A DNA stretch of 64,000 nucleotides, from positions 6,265,205 through 6,329,204 of the forward strand of contig VZDJ01000056.1 of NCBI GenBank assembly GCA_008694505.1. Direction: 5' to 3'. Source of the DNA: Cyanoderma ruficeps (taxonomy: Eukaryota; Chordata; Aves; Passeriformes; Timaliidae). The notes under the pieces are model-generated. The model ran no database searches. It was not told the origin of the DNA and saw only the letters and a program-made list of their open reading frames with translations. The position numbers and the translations under genes are program-made. This document shows positions 1 through 11,300 of the stretch, in pieces (the stretch's first letter is position 1; each line of letters starts with the position of its first letter).

Positions 1-7
1 TCACTAT

Positions 8-76
8 TCCATTATTACTCCTTTCCCCTTTCCCTTTTTTCTCTTTCTCTTTCCCTTTTTCCTCTTTCCTTCACCA
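8..76. repeat. Pyrimidine-rich low-complexity tract
   Basis: Almost uninterrupted C and T on the plus strand (CCTTTCCC, CTCTTTCTC units). It is simple sequence without coding value. Confidence 0.8.
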
Positions 77-949
77 GTTCTTCAGCTGCCGGGCTGTACC
101 GCAGCCCTGCTCGCCTGTGAGATGTCTCCCAGCTGACAGGAACGTGTCAATCCCTGACAAACCCTGACAGGTTTCACTCCAAAGGCTGAACACAGCCTGG
201 CACACACAGGTTATGAATCCAGGGCTCATTTATCACCATTGATCCGACTGTTTTGTAGCACACTGATTACACATCCTTTGGGGCGCTCTGTAAAAGACTC
301 ACACAAGATCCTGAGGTTGCATTTGGTAGCTGCTTGCATCCAAAATGGAAAGAGTTATCTGGAGTGGCAGATAAGCCTCTTTGGTTTTCCAAACTGCTGG
401 TAATTTTGTGCTGAAAAGCTTCCTTTCCTTGTACTTTCTGCTCCTGGCTGCCTTGACATGTAAGGCGAAAGGACAGCATCTTCCTATCACTAAATAAAGT
501 CGTGGAGGAAGAGATAAGGGACATAGTCATAGACTACAGCAATAACCTGGTCACATCACCCCCGTTCAATGTGCTACGAACCTCTGTGAAAGCGTGGCGT
601 GCCACAGGCAGAGGGCTATGTACAGGCAGGAGCCACCACACCTAAGGGACATGGCTCCTCAGTTTGATTAAAAAAAGCCAACAGTAAATGTCTGGCTGTA
701 CATGGGAGTGAGGAGAGGCAAGGAGCACAGATGCCTTACCAGGAAGATCCAAAGCAACACAGGAGTAGGCGTAAAGCAGCTTGCTTTTGAAGGGGGGGCA
801 GAATCATCTGTAGGTACAGAGTGATCTTGTTGAAAGGAGGCAGCGAAGCCTCCCTTTGCAGATGGTCTGGGAGTGAGTAGGAAGCTGGGGAAATGCTGCA
901 AGTGCCTGCAGAGGAGTACCCTGGCCAAGAGAAGGGGTGGCTTGGCTGG

Positions 950-1012
950 GTGTGCTGTCCCCATCCCTGGGTGGTGCTGTCCCCATCCCTGGGTGTGCTG
1001 TCCCCACAGTCC
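950..1012. repeat. Short minisatellite, about 3 copies of a 20-21-bp unit
   Basis: The unit GTGCTGTCCCCATCCCTGGG occurs twice and is followed by a partial third copy (GTGCTGTCCCCACAG). It lies about 1.3 kb beyond the ADAMTS9 stop codon. Confidence 0.85.
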
Positions 1013-1699
1013 TCACCAGCCCCATGGGGAGGGAACACCACAGGGATGCTTTCAGCTTCACGCTAGGATTTGGTAACAAAGTCTGTAAGAAACTACATCT
1101 CTTCTGAGCACACAGCCCAGGGAAACATATGGCCTGATCAGCCTGTCTGGTATGAGTTAATACCCCGCTTCCAGATGGAGTCAGGAAGCACAGTGGCACA
1201 TGCAATTAGGAGACAAAGATACGTTCTTTTAAAAAGTGAGTTCACTTCAGAACCCTAAAAAAATGGGACTTGAGCTGAAGATCCATCTGCAGGAATTTTC
1301 CTGAGCCTGGGGTAGATCTTGATTGATTTGAATTGCCTGACAATTCTGCTTTATCCCCTTCTTCAATGATAAAGGCACTGGATTAACTAAAACTATAGAG
1401 CATTAATAAATATCATGTTAGCACCAAACCAGTGCTTCCAGCACTGGCCACAGAGGTCATGTGAAATTCAAAATGTACCTAAAAGATAAAGATTGCTAAT
1501 GCAACTAGCACAGTATTCATTGTCATGTTTTCCTTGAGTGCTGTCAACCTAATCCCTAAAAATAAAAATTTAAGCACATCTTGTCTAATTTCCTTGCATA
1601 AAGACAGATTGAAATGCCAAAAATACCCCTATGCAGATTGTGTAGCACCATGGAGGGCCAAAGCAGCCCATAACTGAAGGAAAATTACTGACTGAAAGT

Positions 1700-2306
1700 A
1701 AACAACTGAATACAGTGACAATAAAGTATCACTTGTCATAATGCTACATATAATGTAGAGTATACAAAATGCAGTGGTTTGACTGCAGGATTTAACAATA
1801 AAAAATAAAAATAGTAAAAGCAGACTTAATATAATGATTTTACGTACAAAAATATTAAATCAAAATAAATAATCCCAAACATAAATATTATACTATATGC
1901 AATCTATATACACATTTACACAGATATAAAAGTGGAAGGCAGAGGTATTGCATCACTATCCTTCATCCATCTCTCATCTCCGCTGGCTGCTCCCAGAGAA
2001 CCTGGAAAACACAGAAAAGGTGCACATTTAGAGTCACCCTGGCCTCTGGAACATGTCACTAGAGAAACTGGCACAAGAGCAGAGCAATAGTGGGTGCCAG
2101 TAAGGTGGGGAGGTGTTTCCAGGTGACAGTGCTGTACCCACAAGGGTTGCTGGGGGAGCAGGGGATCCCACTGGGATGCTCTGTGGGGTGGGTGGCTCTC
2201 ACCAATGCCCTCGATGTCTTTTTTGCAAGCATGGCCTGATCTGCTCCTTCAGGGCATTTGGGGAAAGATTTTCCTTCACGCAGAAGCAGCTGAGAACTCA
2301 CCACTG
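1700..2306 (-). other. ADAMTS9: Probable 3' UTR of ADAMTS9 (end uncertain)
   Basis: This follows the stop codon without a recognisable intron and turns strongly AT-rich below about 1910. The transcribed strand has an AU-rich nonamer (TTATTTATT, 1872-1864), several U-rich runs and a Pumilio-type TGTATATA (1912-1905). I found no AATAAA or ATTAAA on the minus strand from 2306 down to 1, only variants such as GATAAA at 1356-1351, so the cleavage site is not known and the left limit is a guess. Confidence 0.45.
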
Positions 2307-2396
2307 CTATAACACCTGAATGTCGAGGCCTGTCCCAGATGATGGAGTGCACTTCCCACAGTAACCACCACATCTTCCTACTACTTTGGTACCATC
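2307..2396 (-). CDS. ADAMTS9: ADAMTS9 window exon 35: last coding exon with TAG stop
   Basis: 90 nt including the TAG at 2309-2307, residues 1591-1619, [16 protein letters not shown] then [13 protein letters not shown]. The CGGYCGKC cluster and the GTGL-x-x-x-VL C-terminus match the end of known ADAMTS9 proteins, so the C-terminus is complete. Acceptor TGCAG. Confidence 0.96.
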   Translation of the reverse strand, partial: DGTKVVGRCGGYCGKCTPSSGTGLDIQVL

Positions 2397-5300
2397 CTGC
2401 AGGCAAAATCAGAAATAACAGCTCAGTAAGAGCTCAGGAATTCCATGCTGCAGAAAGGCCAGATCTGGGTTACTCAAACCACGGTTTTTAGGGTGTATAA
2501 GAAAACAAATGATGCCGGAATCAATCTATGAAATCACCGCTGTATTCAAATGTACACAAATGTAATTCTCTTAAGTGCTAGCAGGTCAGATGGTGGATAC
2601 AAATAGGAAAGGGTAGTTTGGATTTATTAAATTGAAAGCTGCCCAAGGAGAAGGCCATTTGGAGGGCATCTCAAGGGTATCTGCTTTCTCCAGTTTGACC
2701 CACAGTGAATAAACAGTAATGAGTAGAAAACTTGGCTCATGCAAGACCAAAATCACCCTGGGCCAGTAACAACTGCTCAGCTCTGCTTGAGCATGGGAAG
2801 GGCATGGAAAGGGTATTTGCAGGCAATACCAGGAAACATCCACTTGGAAGGGAAAGTCCTGGAGTGGCTCCAGAGACAAGAGAGGAGGGAAAGTGATGGG
2901 GTGAGGTGATGTCACTTGCTGAGGTGCCAACCCTCCTCCCCTTCCCACAGCCAGAAGCGCTAAGTATGGAGTGGTCCTGAGGTTGACCTGGTCTCCAGGT
3001 GAGCCCAGCAAGCAGGGTACAACTCTGGGTTTGAGTCAGGAGATTATACCTCCATCTGGCCTTCCTTATCTCACCTCTGCAGAGTCTTTCTCCTCTTGGT
3101 CATTACAATGGACAGACAGTCCTTGAGGGGAATTCAACCCTCAATTACCAGAAAATTGGACTTAAGCACACAACAAGCTTGCACAAAGCATTTATTTTTA
3201 AACGAGCTCCACCCTGCCCTTGACATTATTGATCTGTGACTGCAGCAGGCTGCTATCATCTCTTCTCACTACACCGTTCTTTCTTCTGCTCCTGCAGGCA
3301 ATTACACCCTTGGAACAACACTTGACAGATGCCACCAGGAGATGGAGGATTTTTGAGCAGCCCTTAAAAGTTTGTTTTAATTCTGCCAGCCATGATGTTT
3401 TCTGCAACCCCGAAGTTGACTTCTCTCATTTTAGCAGGGGAGAATAGAAAAGCATCTGCTGGAACCGACTTACAGGGCCTGTGCTGGTCCTTTTCCCCCT
3501 GTAGCATGGTCAGACCTGTAGCATTAATTCTCCTCCAAGACCATCAGCACAGAGGAGGCTCGTGCTCCCCACAGCTAGGGGGGAGGCTGAAAGCAGTACA
3601 GGGGAGGATATTTTGCACGTTGCTGTTTGTTAAATGATGGTGACCTCCTTTGGAGAGTTTTAACAGTGGCAATTGGGATGACTCACATGAAGTAACAGCC
3701 AAAAAAGCAGTCCTGGGTTTCTACCATTTCAGAATACCACACAGAAACAACAGAGTGAAGGCACACAGTGACTGCAGGAGGTGTTAACAGGCAGGCAAAT
3801 TAAGCAGTACATGTACAAATTTGGCTTTGAGTGATTACGAAGGGCTGCCTGGCTTACCCTGAGGCTCCAACCAGCAGAGCCACAGGCAGTGACAGGGGAT
3901 GGTGCCTCTGCAACACTCCGGTGACTCGAGACTTTCCCAAGGAGATAAACCCAGACCAGCAGGAATGTGCACACCCTTCACACTTTATCAGCAATGTGCT
4001 GGGAACAATTCCTGCTCAGGGCACTTTTCTGGTACCAGACCCTACCTGCAGGTCCAACTCTGCTCTGCAGCCCAGACCCTGTCCTGTTGCCCTGCCCTCT
4101 AATGCACACTCCATGCTGGATATCTCAGGCAACTGATTAAAGATATGTCTGCCCCACAGCACTCAGCGCTTTCAGCTTCACAGTTAATCAGGCTCACTAA
4201 TTAATTGCAATAACTCTGATCAAGTTAAACCCGCAAGGGCCTCACCCCAGTACCACTACGTGCAACACTTCAATGCCTGACTTTCATTTTTTTAGTCTCT
4301 ATTGGAAGATGTTGCCATGAATGACAATGTGGTGATTAAAAACTTCTGATGAGCAGGTATAGCCAAAATTGAAGTTACAACTTACGGGGGATTTCTGAAT
4401 TTCCGACACTGCGTAATTCCCTTGTGAGAGCCACTTGGCTGTTCCCATTAGGGACAGGCCTGTCCCGTACAGGTCTATGCTGAAGCGACCCTAAAAAACA
4501 AGAAGAACCTGGTTATCCCAAAATGCCGTGCTCCAGACTCCCGGCATGGCACACTGTCACCTTCCTAACAGGATCTTGACAGCAAAGTTTTCCTTGTTTT
4601 CCACTGCTCTGACCATGATCATTGTACAAATCACAGCATCGCTCACGTTAGGAATTCCTTCTCCTTGCTGGCTGCAGAGAAGGCGGGGCTTCAGATTGGT
4701 TTCGAACTGCCTTTTCCCCCCAGGTTTTCACTGCTTTACCCGGTTTTGCACTGTTTTTCCATGGTTTTGCATTGCTTCTTCTCTGCCGGCTGAGGGCATT
4801 GTTGGCTTTCCCATGACAAACTACAGAGCCTGACGTGCTCCAGCTGATAGAAAGGAACCTCAGGGATGGGCTGCAGCCACTGTCACTGCTCCCTCCTCAA
4901 CTGGAGAGGGCACACTTGTCCTTGTTTTCCTTAGTTTCCACTATTTTGGTTTTTTCCCCCCCCAGACTAGTGAAATAAAAACTCTTGAATTTGCTTATTT
5001 CTTTAAAACACTAAATTCCACCCTTCCTCAAAATGAAAAAGATAGATGGAAAATTAAGGACCATGCCAGCATCCAGTACTCAGCCCCCCAGCCCTCCCCT
5101 CGCCCCCATGGCAGACTCCAGTCCTGCTGATTTCTGGACCCACAGAGGGATCCTTTGGACACATCCCCAGGCTGACCCACAGCCCAGCATGGCCGTGCAG
5201 TACCAGATGGCTGTTAGCTTTGCTCCTTGCACTTGCTGCCTTGGGAATGCTGATTTTTTCTTTGAGGAGCAAACCGTCTGGGTCAGGTGGATGGATATTA

Positions 5301-8300
5301 ACATTTATGAGCATTCCTGAGGTAAGGAGTCAATCCCTAAGCTGCTGAGCTGTGCAGGAAAGTGTCAGCTCTGAAAGCAGGGAGGGAAGGAGATTGGAGA
5401 GGTTTGCCCTCTGCTGTCTGGTGCTTCGACTCCCTGTTAATGCCTTTTATAATTCCCATCCAATACCTTGGACTATCCAAACAGATCACTTATCATCCCC
5501 AGACCCATAAAAAGGAGGTGTGCTGGGAACATGCAGCAAGGCATCCCTAACATACTGTTATTTGTCTTCTACAGACTTCCAAAAAACATCTGCTCTCTCT
5601 GCCCAGTATTTCCACCAAGTCCTGCCATGGACTGATCCCCTCATCTTCACCTGTGCAGGCAAAACCCAGTGCTCCCCCCAAAGCCTCTTTTTTCTTCCTT
5701 TTCTCCTTTACTGAAGCCCTAGGGAATTTCTTTTAGCCAGCCCTGGCCTGATAACATGGAAAATGGAAACTACTTTCTTCAGTTCACAAAGGGACCTTTT
5801 CCATCACTTTCTCCATCTCCACAAAGGGAAAAGTTTCCGATGGCTGAGATAACAACGTGCCACTCACTGAAGCTGGGCTGCTGCGATCAGCAGTAATTAA
5901 TAGAGGGCCTGAACATAACAAATGGCACCAATTCCTGTTAAATACTCTTGTCAAATACCTGCGGGCATTTGGCAGCACTGTAGCAGTCCCCAGCAGTGGC
6001 ATAAGGAACAGGCCGTCCATCATGTGTCTGTGCAAACTGTAAATCAGTTGCTGTGGAGAAGAGTTGGTGAATGACATGGAAATAGATGCAGGGAGAGAGA
6101 CAAAATAAATGTAAACATGCTCTTCGCTAATGTTTAAATTCACCAAAGCTGGCTTCCCACATTAATGTATGAAGTCTATATTTTTATGAAATCAAGATTA
6201 GTATATTTTTAATATTAAATCTCCTGACTCACCCCACATGTGATTCCTAGCACATGAGCACTGAGTTTAACAGGACACTTACACTCACTATTTACAACTC
6301 AGTTTAAATCTGTTGGTGATTTAGAAACAAGGTATAAATAACAACAAAATTCGAACTGGGGTTTATTTCGCTATCAAAAAATTCCCCACTTTCAAGAACG
6401 CTACAGCACCTTCTAAATTTCTCTTCTAAATAAAAGCAAACAACATCTCTGCTCTCCTGGCTGCCCCAGCCCAGGAGTCGGGTTTTCAAAGGCAATTGGA
6501 GTATTTTGCTCTGGAGGGATCTGAAGTAACTGAGACCCATTTAGATGGGGATGTGAGATAGCTCCTGCCTGACAGAGGTAGGTGCCCAGCTCCTTTTGAA
6601 ATTCAAAGGGAGCTGGTATCAAATTCCCAGAGGGTGGTTCCTTTGAGATCTTTACCTAGGAGCTTTTACAGATTATTAGTTGCTTTTTACAGATTGATAG
6701 ACTGGGAGGTCTTGAAAATTAAGTGATAAAACCCACTTATCAGATAAAGAGTCGTTTTACAGGGAAGGATTTTGATTTGCTGAAAAACCACTTAGCTATT
6801 TACTGAATGAACTCTCAACAATATGTTGTATTTGAAAAACATTTGCTGGAAACTGATAGCAGTGGAGTCGGGGGGACTGAAACCATAACCCCATGGAATG
6901 CTACAGGGTCTCTGGTAGTGGGATGGGCTCCCAGCTCATAGGAATGACAAAAGAGAGTGTGTTTCTCATAGTGCACAGCTATACTCTCTTTCTGTACTGC
7001 AAATCCATGTCCCCAGCCCTCAACACTGTTTATTTCCCCGTGGTCTGGCTCTGGCAAGAGACTTCTCTGCCCTGGCCACTGAGAACAGCATCCCCACCCC
7101 GAAGGAGACCCCTGCACTGGGATCTCCTGACACCTCTCTGAGTAAAGTGGAGGGGTTGGGGAGGTGGGGCAGCTCTTCTCTGGTTGGGCTTTGAGTCCAG
7201 TCTGAAAAGAGGAGACCAAATGAAATAAAATAAAATCTTTCACAAAACACATTGGGCTGCTGGGAGCATGCAAATGCTCATTCTGCAGAGCAGATATACC
7301 AGCAATTGACTTAGTATTTTCCTGTTTTACAGAGAAATAACATGAGCATCTCTGATGTACTCAAGTTGCAATCTCCAAGCATAAAGCATCACCAAACAGG
7401 TGACCAAGTCTAAAAGCAGCTTTTAACAGTAATTCTCAAGAATACTGCTCACTAGAGTACTACTCCTTGCTTGTAGTTACAGCTATGTTTGTGTACAATA
7501 AAGATATTTTTTTTTTAATGGCAAGGCCCTGTTTTTACTCACTTATTATTTGCATAGTGTTCAGGTCCAGCCTTACTTTGCGGAAGGTGGAAAAACCAGC
7601 AGCTGTGTAATCTTTCCTACACTCGCAGTCTTCTCGTCTGCTCCCGTTATACGGACACTCGGTCGGGTTATGCAGTCTACATCAAAAGAAAACCCTTTCT
7701 ACTCATGACCAGGAAATATTGCCATGGAGAACAAAAACACTGTCAGGTTCACGATTACAGGATTTCTTACCTGTATCCATACACCTCTGAAAAGTTCTCT
7801 GCATCCCCGTTTACAAGGGTCACATACTCCTTTGGGCTGTCAGTCTGCATCCCAGAGCAATACACCTGAGAGAGAGAAGCCAGAATTGTGCCACATGCAA
7901 AGGCGTCACCGAGACAACCAAAGGCAGAAAATCCAAGAGTGGAAGTGAAGGCCACATGCAGGGTCCTCTTGAACCTTTAGAAAACCCATTAACTATCTTT
8001 CTCTTGCTGAAGTGCACCTTTAATGTCTTTCCTCTGACTTGCAGGAAATATTCACCATCTTCAGTGACACCTTTGAGATTTTTTACATCTTTGCAACTCC
8101 TTGGTAATTCGCCTGAAACAAAACAGAAGTACTTGTAGTCACTGAACAACTATACATCAAAATTTCTTTTGGAGCACTCTGAGGCTTCCAAAGCATCAAA
8201 ACATCTCCTTTATTTTTAACAGGTTTCACTGAAGTGTTTTAGTGTTTACTTGGACGGTTCCCAATGCTTGGAAATACTGCAGATCTCTAGGAGTTCGATG

Positions 8301-11300
8301 GGAAAGATGCTGAAGCCACGAGGAAGGCAAAAGAAGGTGTAAATCTGCAGACTTACAGTCATGGACATTGTGGCATGTCCTCCTCTCTTCAGGCTTCAGG
8401 TCCACACGGCACAAGCTGCTGACCTGGTCGTCGTTGGTCAGACACTGCACTGAGCGGTGCATGACCCCAACTCCACAGGTGACAGAGCACTGCGGGACAC
8501 AAGACACACATTCCTGGTTTATCTCAAGGGTTTATGGGCTCCAGAAGAAACAGTCCCTTGTATCAAGAGACAGCATCAAAGACTCCAATCCTGCAAAGTG
8601 CTCAAACACAGGCTTAATTTTAATCAAATGAGTAGTCCCTTTGATAATTAATCCCTTCCTTATTATCATTGATTGCTTCAAGACTACCATACTTTGCTCA
8701 TTGTTTGCACACTTTGCTAGATGAGGCAGTTGGTTAAAGTTGGTTAAAGTGAACCATGTGCTCAAGTGAAATTGCTTATTTTTCACATTAGGAAGATTGT
8801 TGTTTTCTATGCCAATTGCACAAAAAAAAAAAAAAAAAGCCTCCAAATCTTCTTTCACCTGCTGGGAGAATGGCTACATCTGTGCAAACACTGGGTCATC
8901 CTCAAACCACCCAGATCAAGGGCAATCCTAAGGCTGAAATTGCACAGGCTACTGGAGCATCCAGCTACTCAGTGTGGGCTATGGCAGGTGGGAGCATCTT
9001 GCTCCCCCATCCATAACTTGTTTTTTCAAGTACTTGAGAAATGAAAATCAGCTCTTTCTACAGCTAGCAGGTTAGGCTGGTAGAAAGAAGATGAAGTTGC
9101 TCATCCATTTAGAAATTATTATTCTAAAGGAATACATCATGAAGAAGGTGGTCTTCAGTGGCTCATGGTATTCACAGCTTGGGCATCTACTCTTGATGAA
9201 GTCCAGTTCCATAAAACTTAGCTAAAGCGCTGAGTAGGACTCTCTCTGTCCATCAAAGGTAATGACATTTTACATTAAGTCCCTTTGAAAATCACAGCTG
9301 AAAAGGGTCATGGCACTTGGTGGTCACTAGGACATTCAGCAGCCCAAAGTGAGGAGAAAGGTCTTGCTCTCTGAAATGACTGCTCTTTGCAGCGAAGCTG
9401 GATAAACGAGTTGGGTTATTTTGCACTTAAATTCTGAGGGAAAATACCAATTAATTGAGGCTGAGCTCTTTGCTGTAACACCTCTGTGCTGACTCACAGG
9501 GAGGATCTGAAGCTTCCTATGGGGCAGGAGGAACTTAGGTTTCAAATGACTTTGCCAGTTACCGTGACAACTTCTACTACCTTTTACTTGGCTTGACACT
9601 CATTGCCTTGTAAAGGTTTGACACATTCTTACAAATGCCTGAGCTGGGTTAATAAATCAAGTTTATGGGAGAAACATCACATTTCAAAGAATGTCAGAAG
9701 CCCTAAGAAGTGAAATGTTATCACCTTAACTAAAATTTGATCTTGTAGTTCAGGTCCCAGAAGAGGCTCAGCACAAATAACTTTAGCAGAAAGGCCAAGT
9801 TCTTTCCCCTGACCTGTCCCAGCATTTATGAGAAGGAGAGGGAGGAAAAATGAAGAAAAAAAATGCTTTTAAGGCTCAAATGACCAGTGTTTCAGCCTAA
9901 TTCTGGCTCCCAAGTCTTTCTCATACACGTGGTCAAGTGGGATCAATTGCCAGTGACCTACCAATCCTTCTAGCACAAGGCTTTCTAACCCTTGTTTTCT
10001 GCAATGACCCCAGTCTCTGACTAAGCATTCAGCATGGCCATCAACACGGGCCACAAATGTTGGCTACATCCCAATTTACATGAATGACTCTACCTGTAGC
10101 TGCTGGGACTCCTCCATATGCAGGAGTTCAGTCTGAAGTATGGAGCCCTACAAGCACCAGGGCTGCTGCTGCACCAGCAATATATATTCAATGCATTATT
10201 TTTGCATATTCAATTCAAATTCATATAATGCATATTCAAGACATTAATTTAAGCAGCTCTAGAACATTCCCCTGCCTGTCGTTGTAGGACACGAAAGAAA
10301 GATGAGAGACTCCAAATATTTCAGAAGGCAAAGAGCATAGAAAAAGGCTTTATTGTTTAATTCTTACTACCTTTTATAAGGTGTTCCCATACTGACTAAA
10401 CATGATGGGTGAATAGGAATGACACGTCTCTAATCCCATTGGTTAAACTAGAGAAACACCACCCGGAGAAAGATTGTTGTGAGAAAGGAGAGTTGTTTGC
10501 CAAGATTGTTTTGAGAAGAAGCTTTCTTGAGAAATTTTTCCTTGGGAAAATTTAGCAGACCTCTCAGACCTCTCGGACCCAGAAATATCAGGCCCACACC
10601 CTGCCAAACCTTCGGTCCGTGTCTAAAAAACCCCAGGTTGTTCCGATCTTTTTGGCCAAAAAAAGAAGATCGCCCAACTTACGCTTCCCCAGTTGCCGAC
10701 GCGCCAGGAGGCCGAGATGGGGCACTCCCCGAGGTAGCAGGGCTGGATGTTGGGGGGCTGTGTGCCAGGACAGTTGACCATGTTCTGGTACCCGTACTCG
10801 TAGTGGTCCTTCCCGGTGTAAATCTCGCTGCAGGACACCAGGCGCTGCCTGTATCCCTTCCCACACGTGACGGAGCACTGCGGGCAGAGCAAATACCAGT
10901 GAGCACCACGTGCTTCAGGAAGGCTGCCCAAAATGGGAGGGGAGGAAACCAGGAAACCCAGTTAAAACCTGTCAGCTTTTAACACAGGGAACTGCTTCAA
11001 AGGATCACTGGTATCTATTTAAGCCAGTCATGGATATGCTAAGTGGCTACTACAAGTGGGCTGGTGCCTGACACTATCTTTGAGCACCCTGTTCTTCTCT
11101 GGGCTGGATCTACAGCTGCTTCAGGACTCCCTACTCCAGGCTGGCTCCTGGGCACATGTTATTTCTTCCCAAGTACAAAGGAGCAGAAGATCCTTGGCAA
11201 TTTGGAAATGCCTCTATTAGTTGTTTTGGTTTGGTGGTGTTTTTTTTGCCATGGGATACACAGAGATAGAAAATGGTCGAGGTTGACCCTGAATTGCAGG

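Larger units (their letters stand above)
1..1699. other. Intergenic DNA downstream of ADAMTS9
   Basis: No exon of a known gene is seen. It holds a pyrimidine-rich tract at the left edge, a small GC-rich minisatellite near 950-1012 and AT-rich DNA from about 1260 onward that may belong to the 3' UTR. Frames up to 133 codons at 668-1205 overlap the minisatellite on both strands and have no recognisable protein features. Confidence 0.6.
8490..10682 (-). other. ADAMTS9 intron between window exons 28 and 29
   Basis: GT-AG intron of about 2.2 kb. It carries a 17-bp A-run (8822-8838), a tandem 10-mer TTGGTTAAAG near 8730-8750, an X-box-like motif at 9558-9571 and a solo LTR next to the donor end. 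Confidence 0.85.

Noticed and set aside
10277..10598. A full endogenous provirus
   Set aside because: Only one LTR with matching target duplications is present. There is no second LTR, primer-binding site or coding region.
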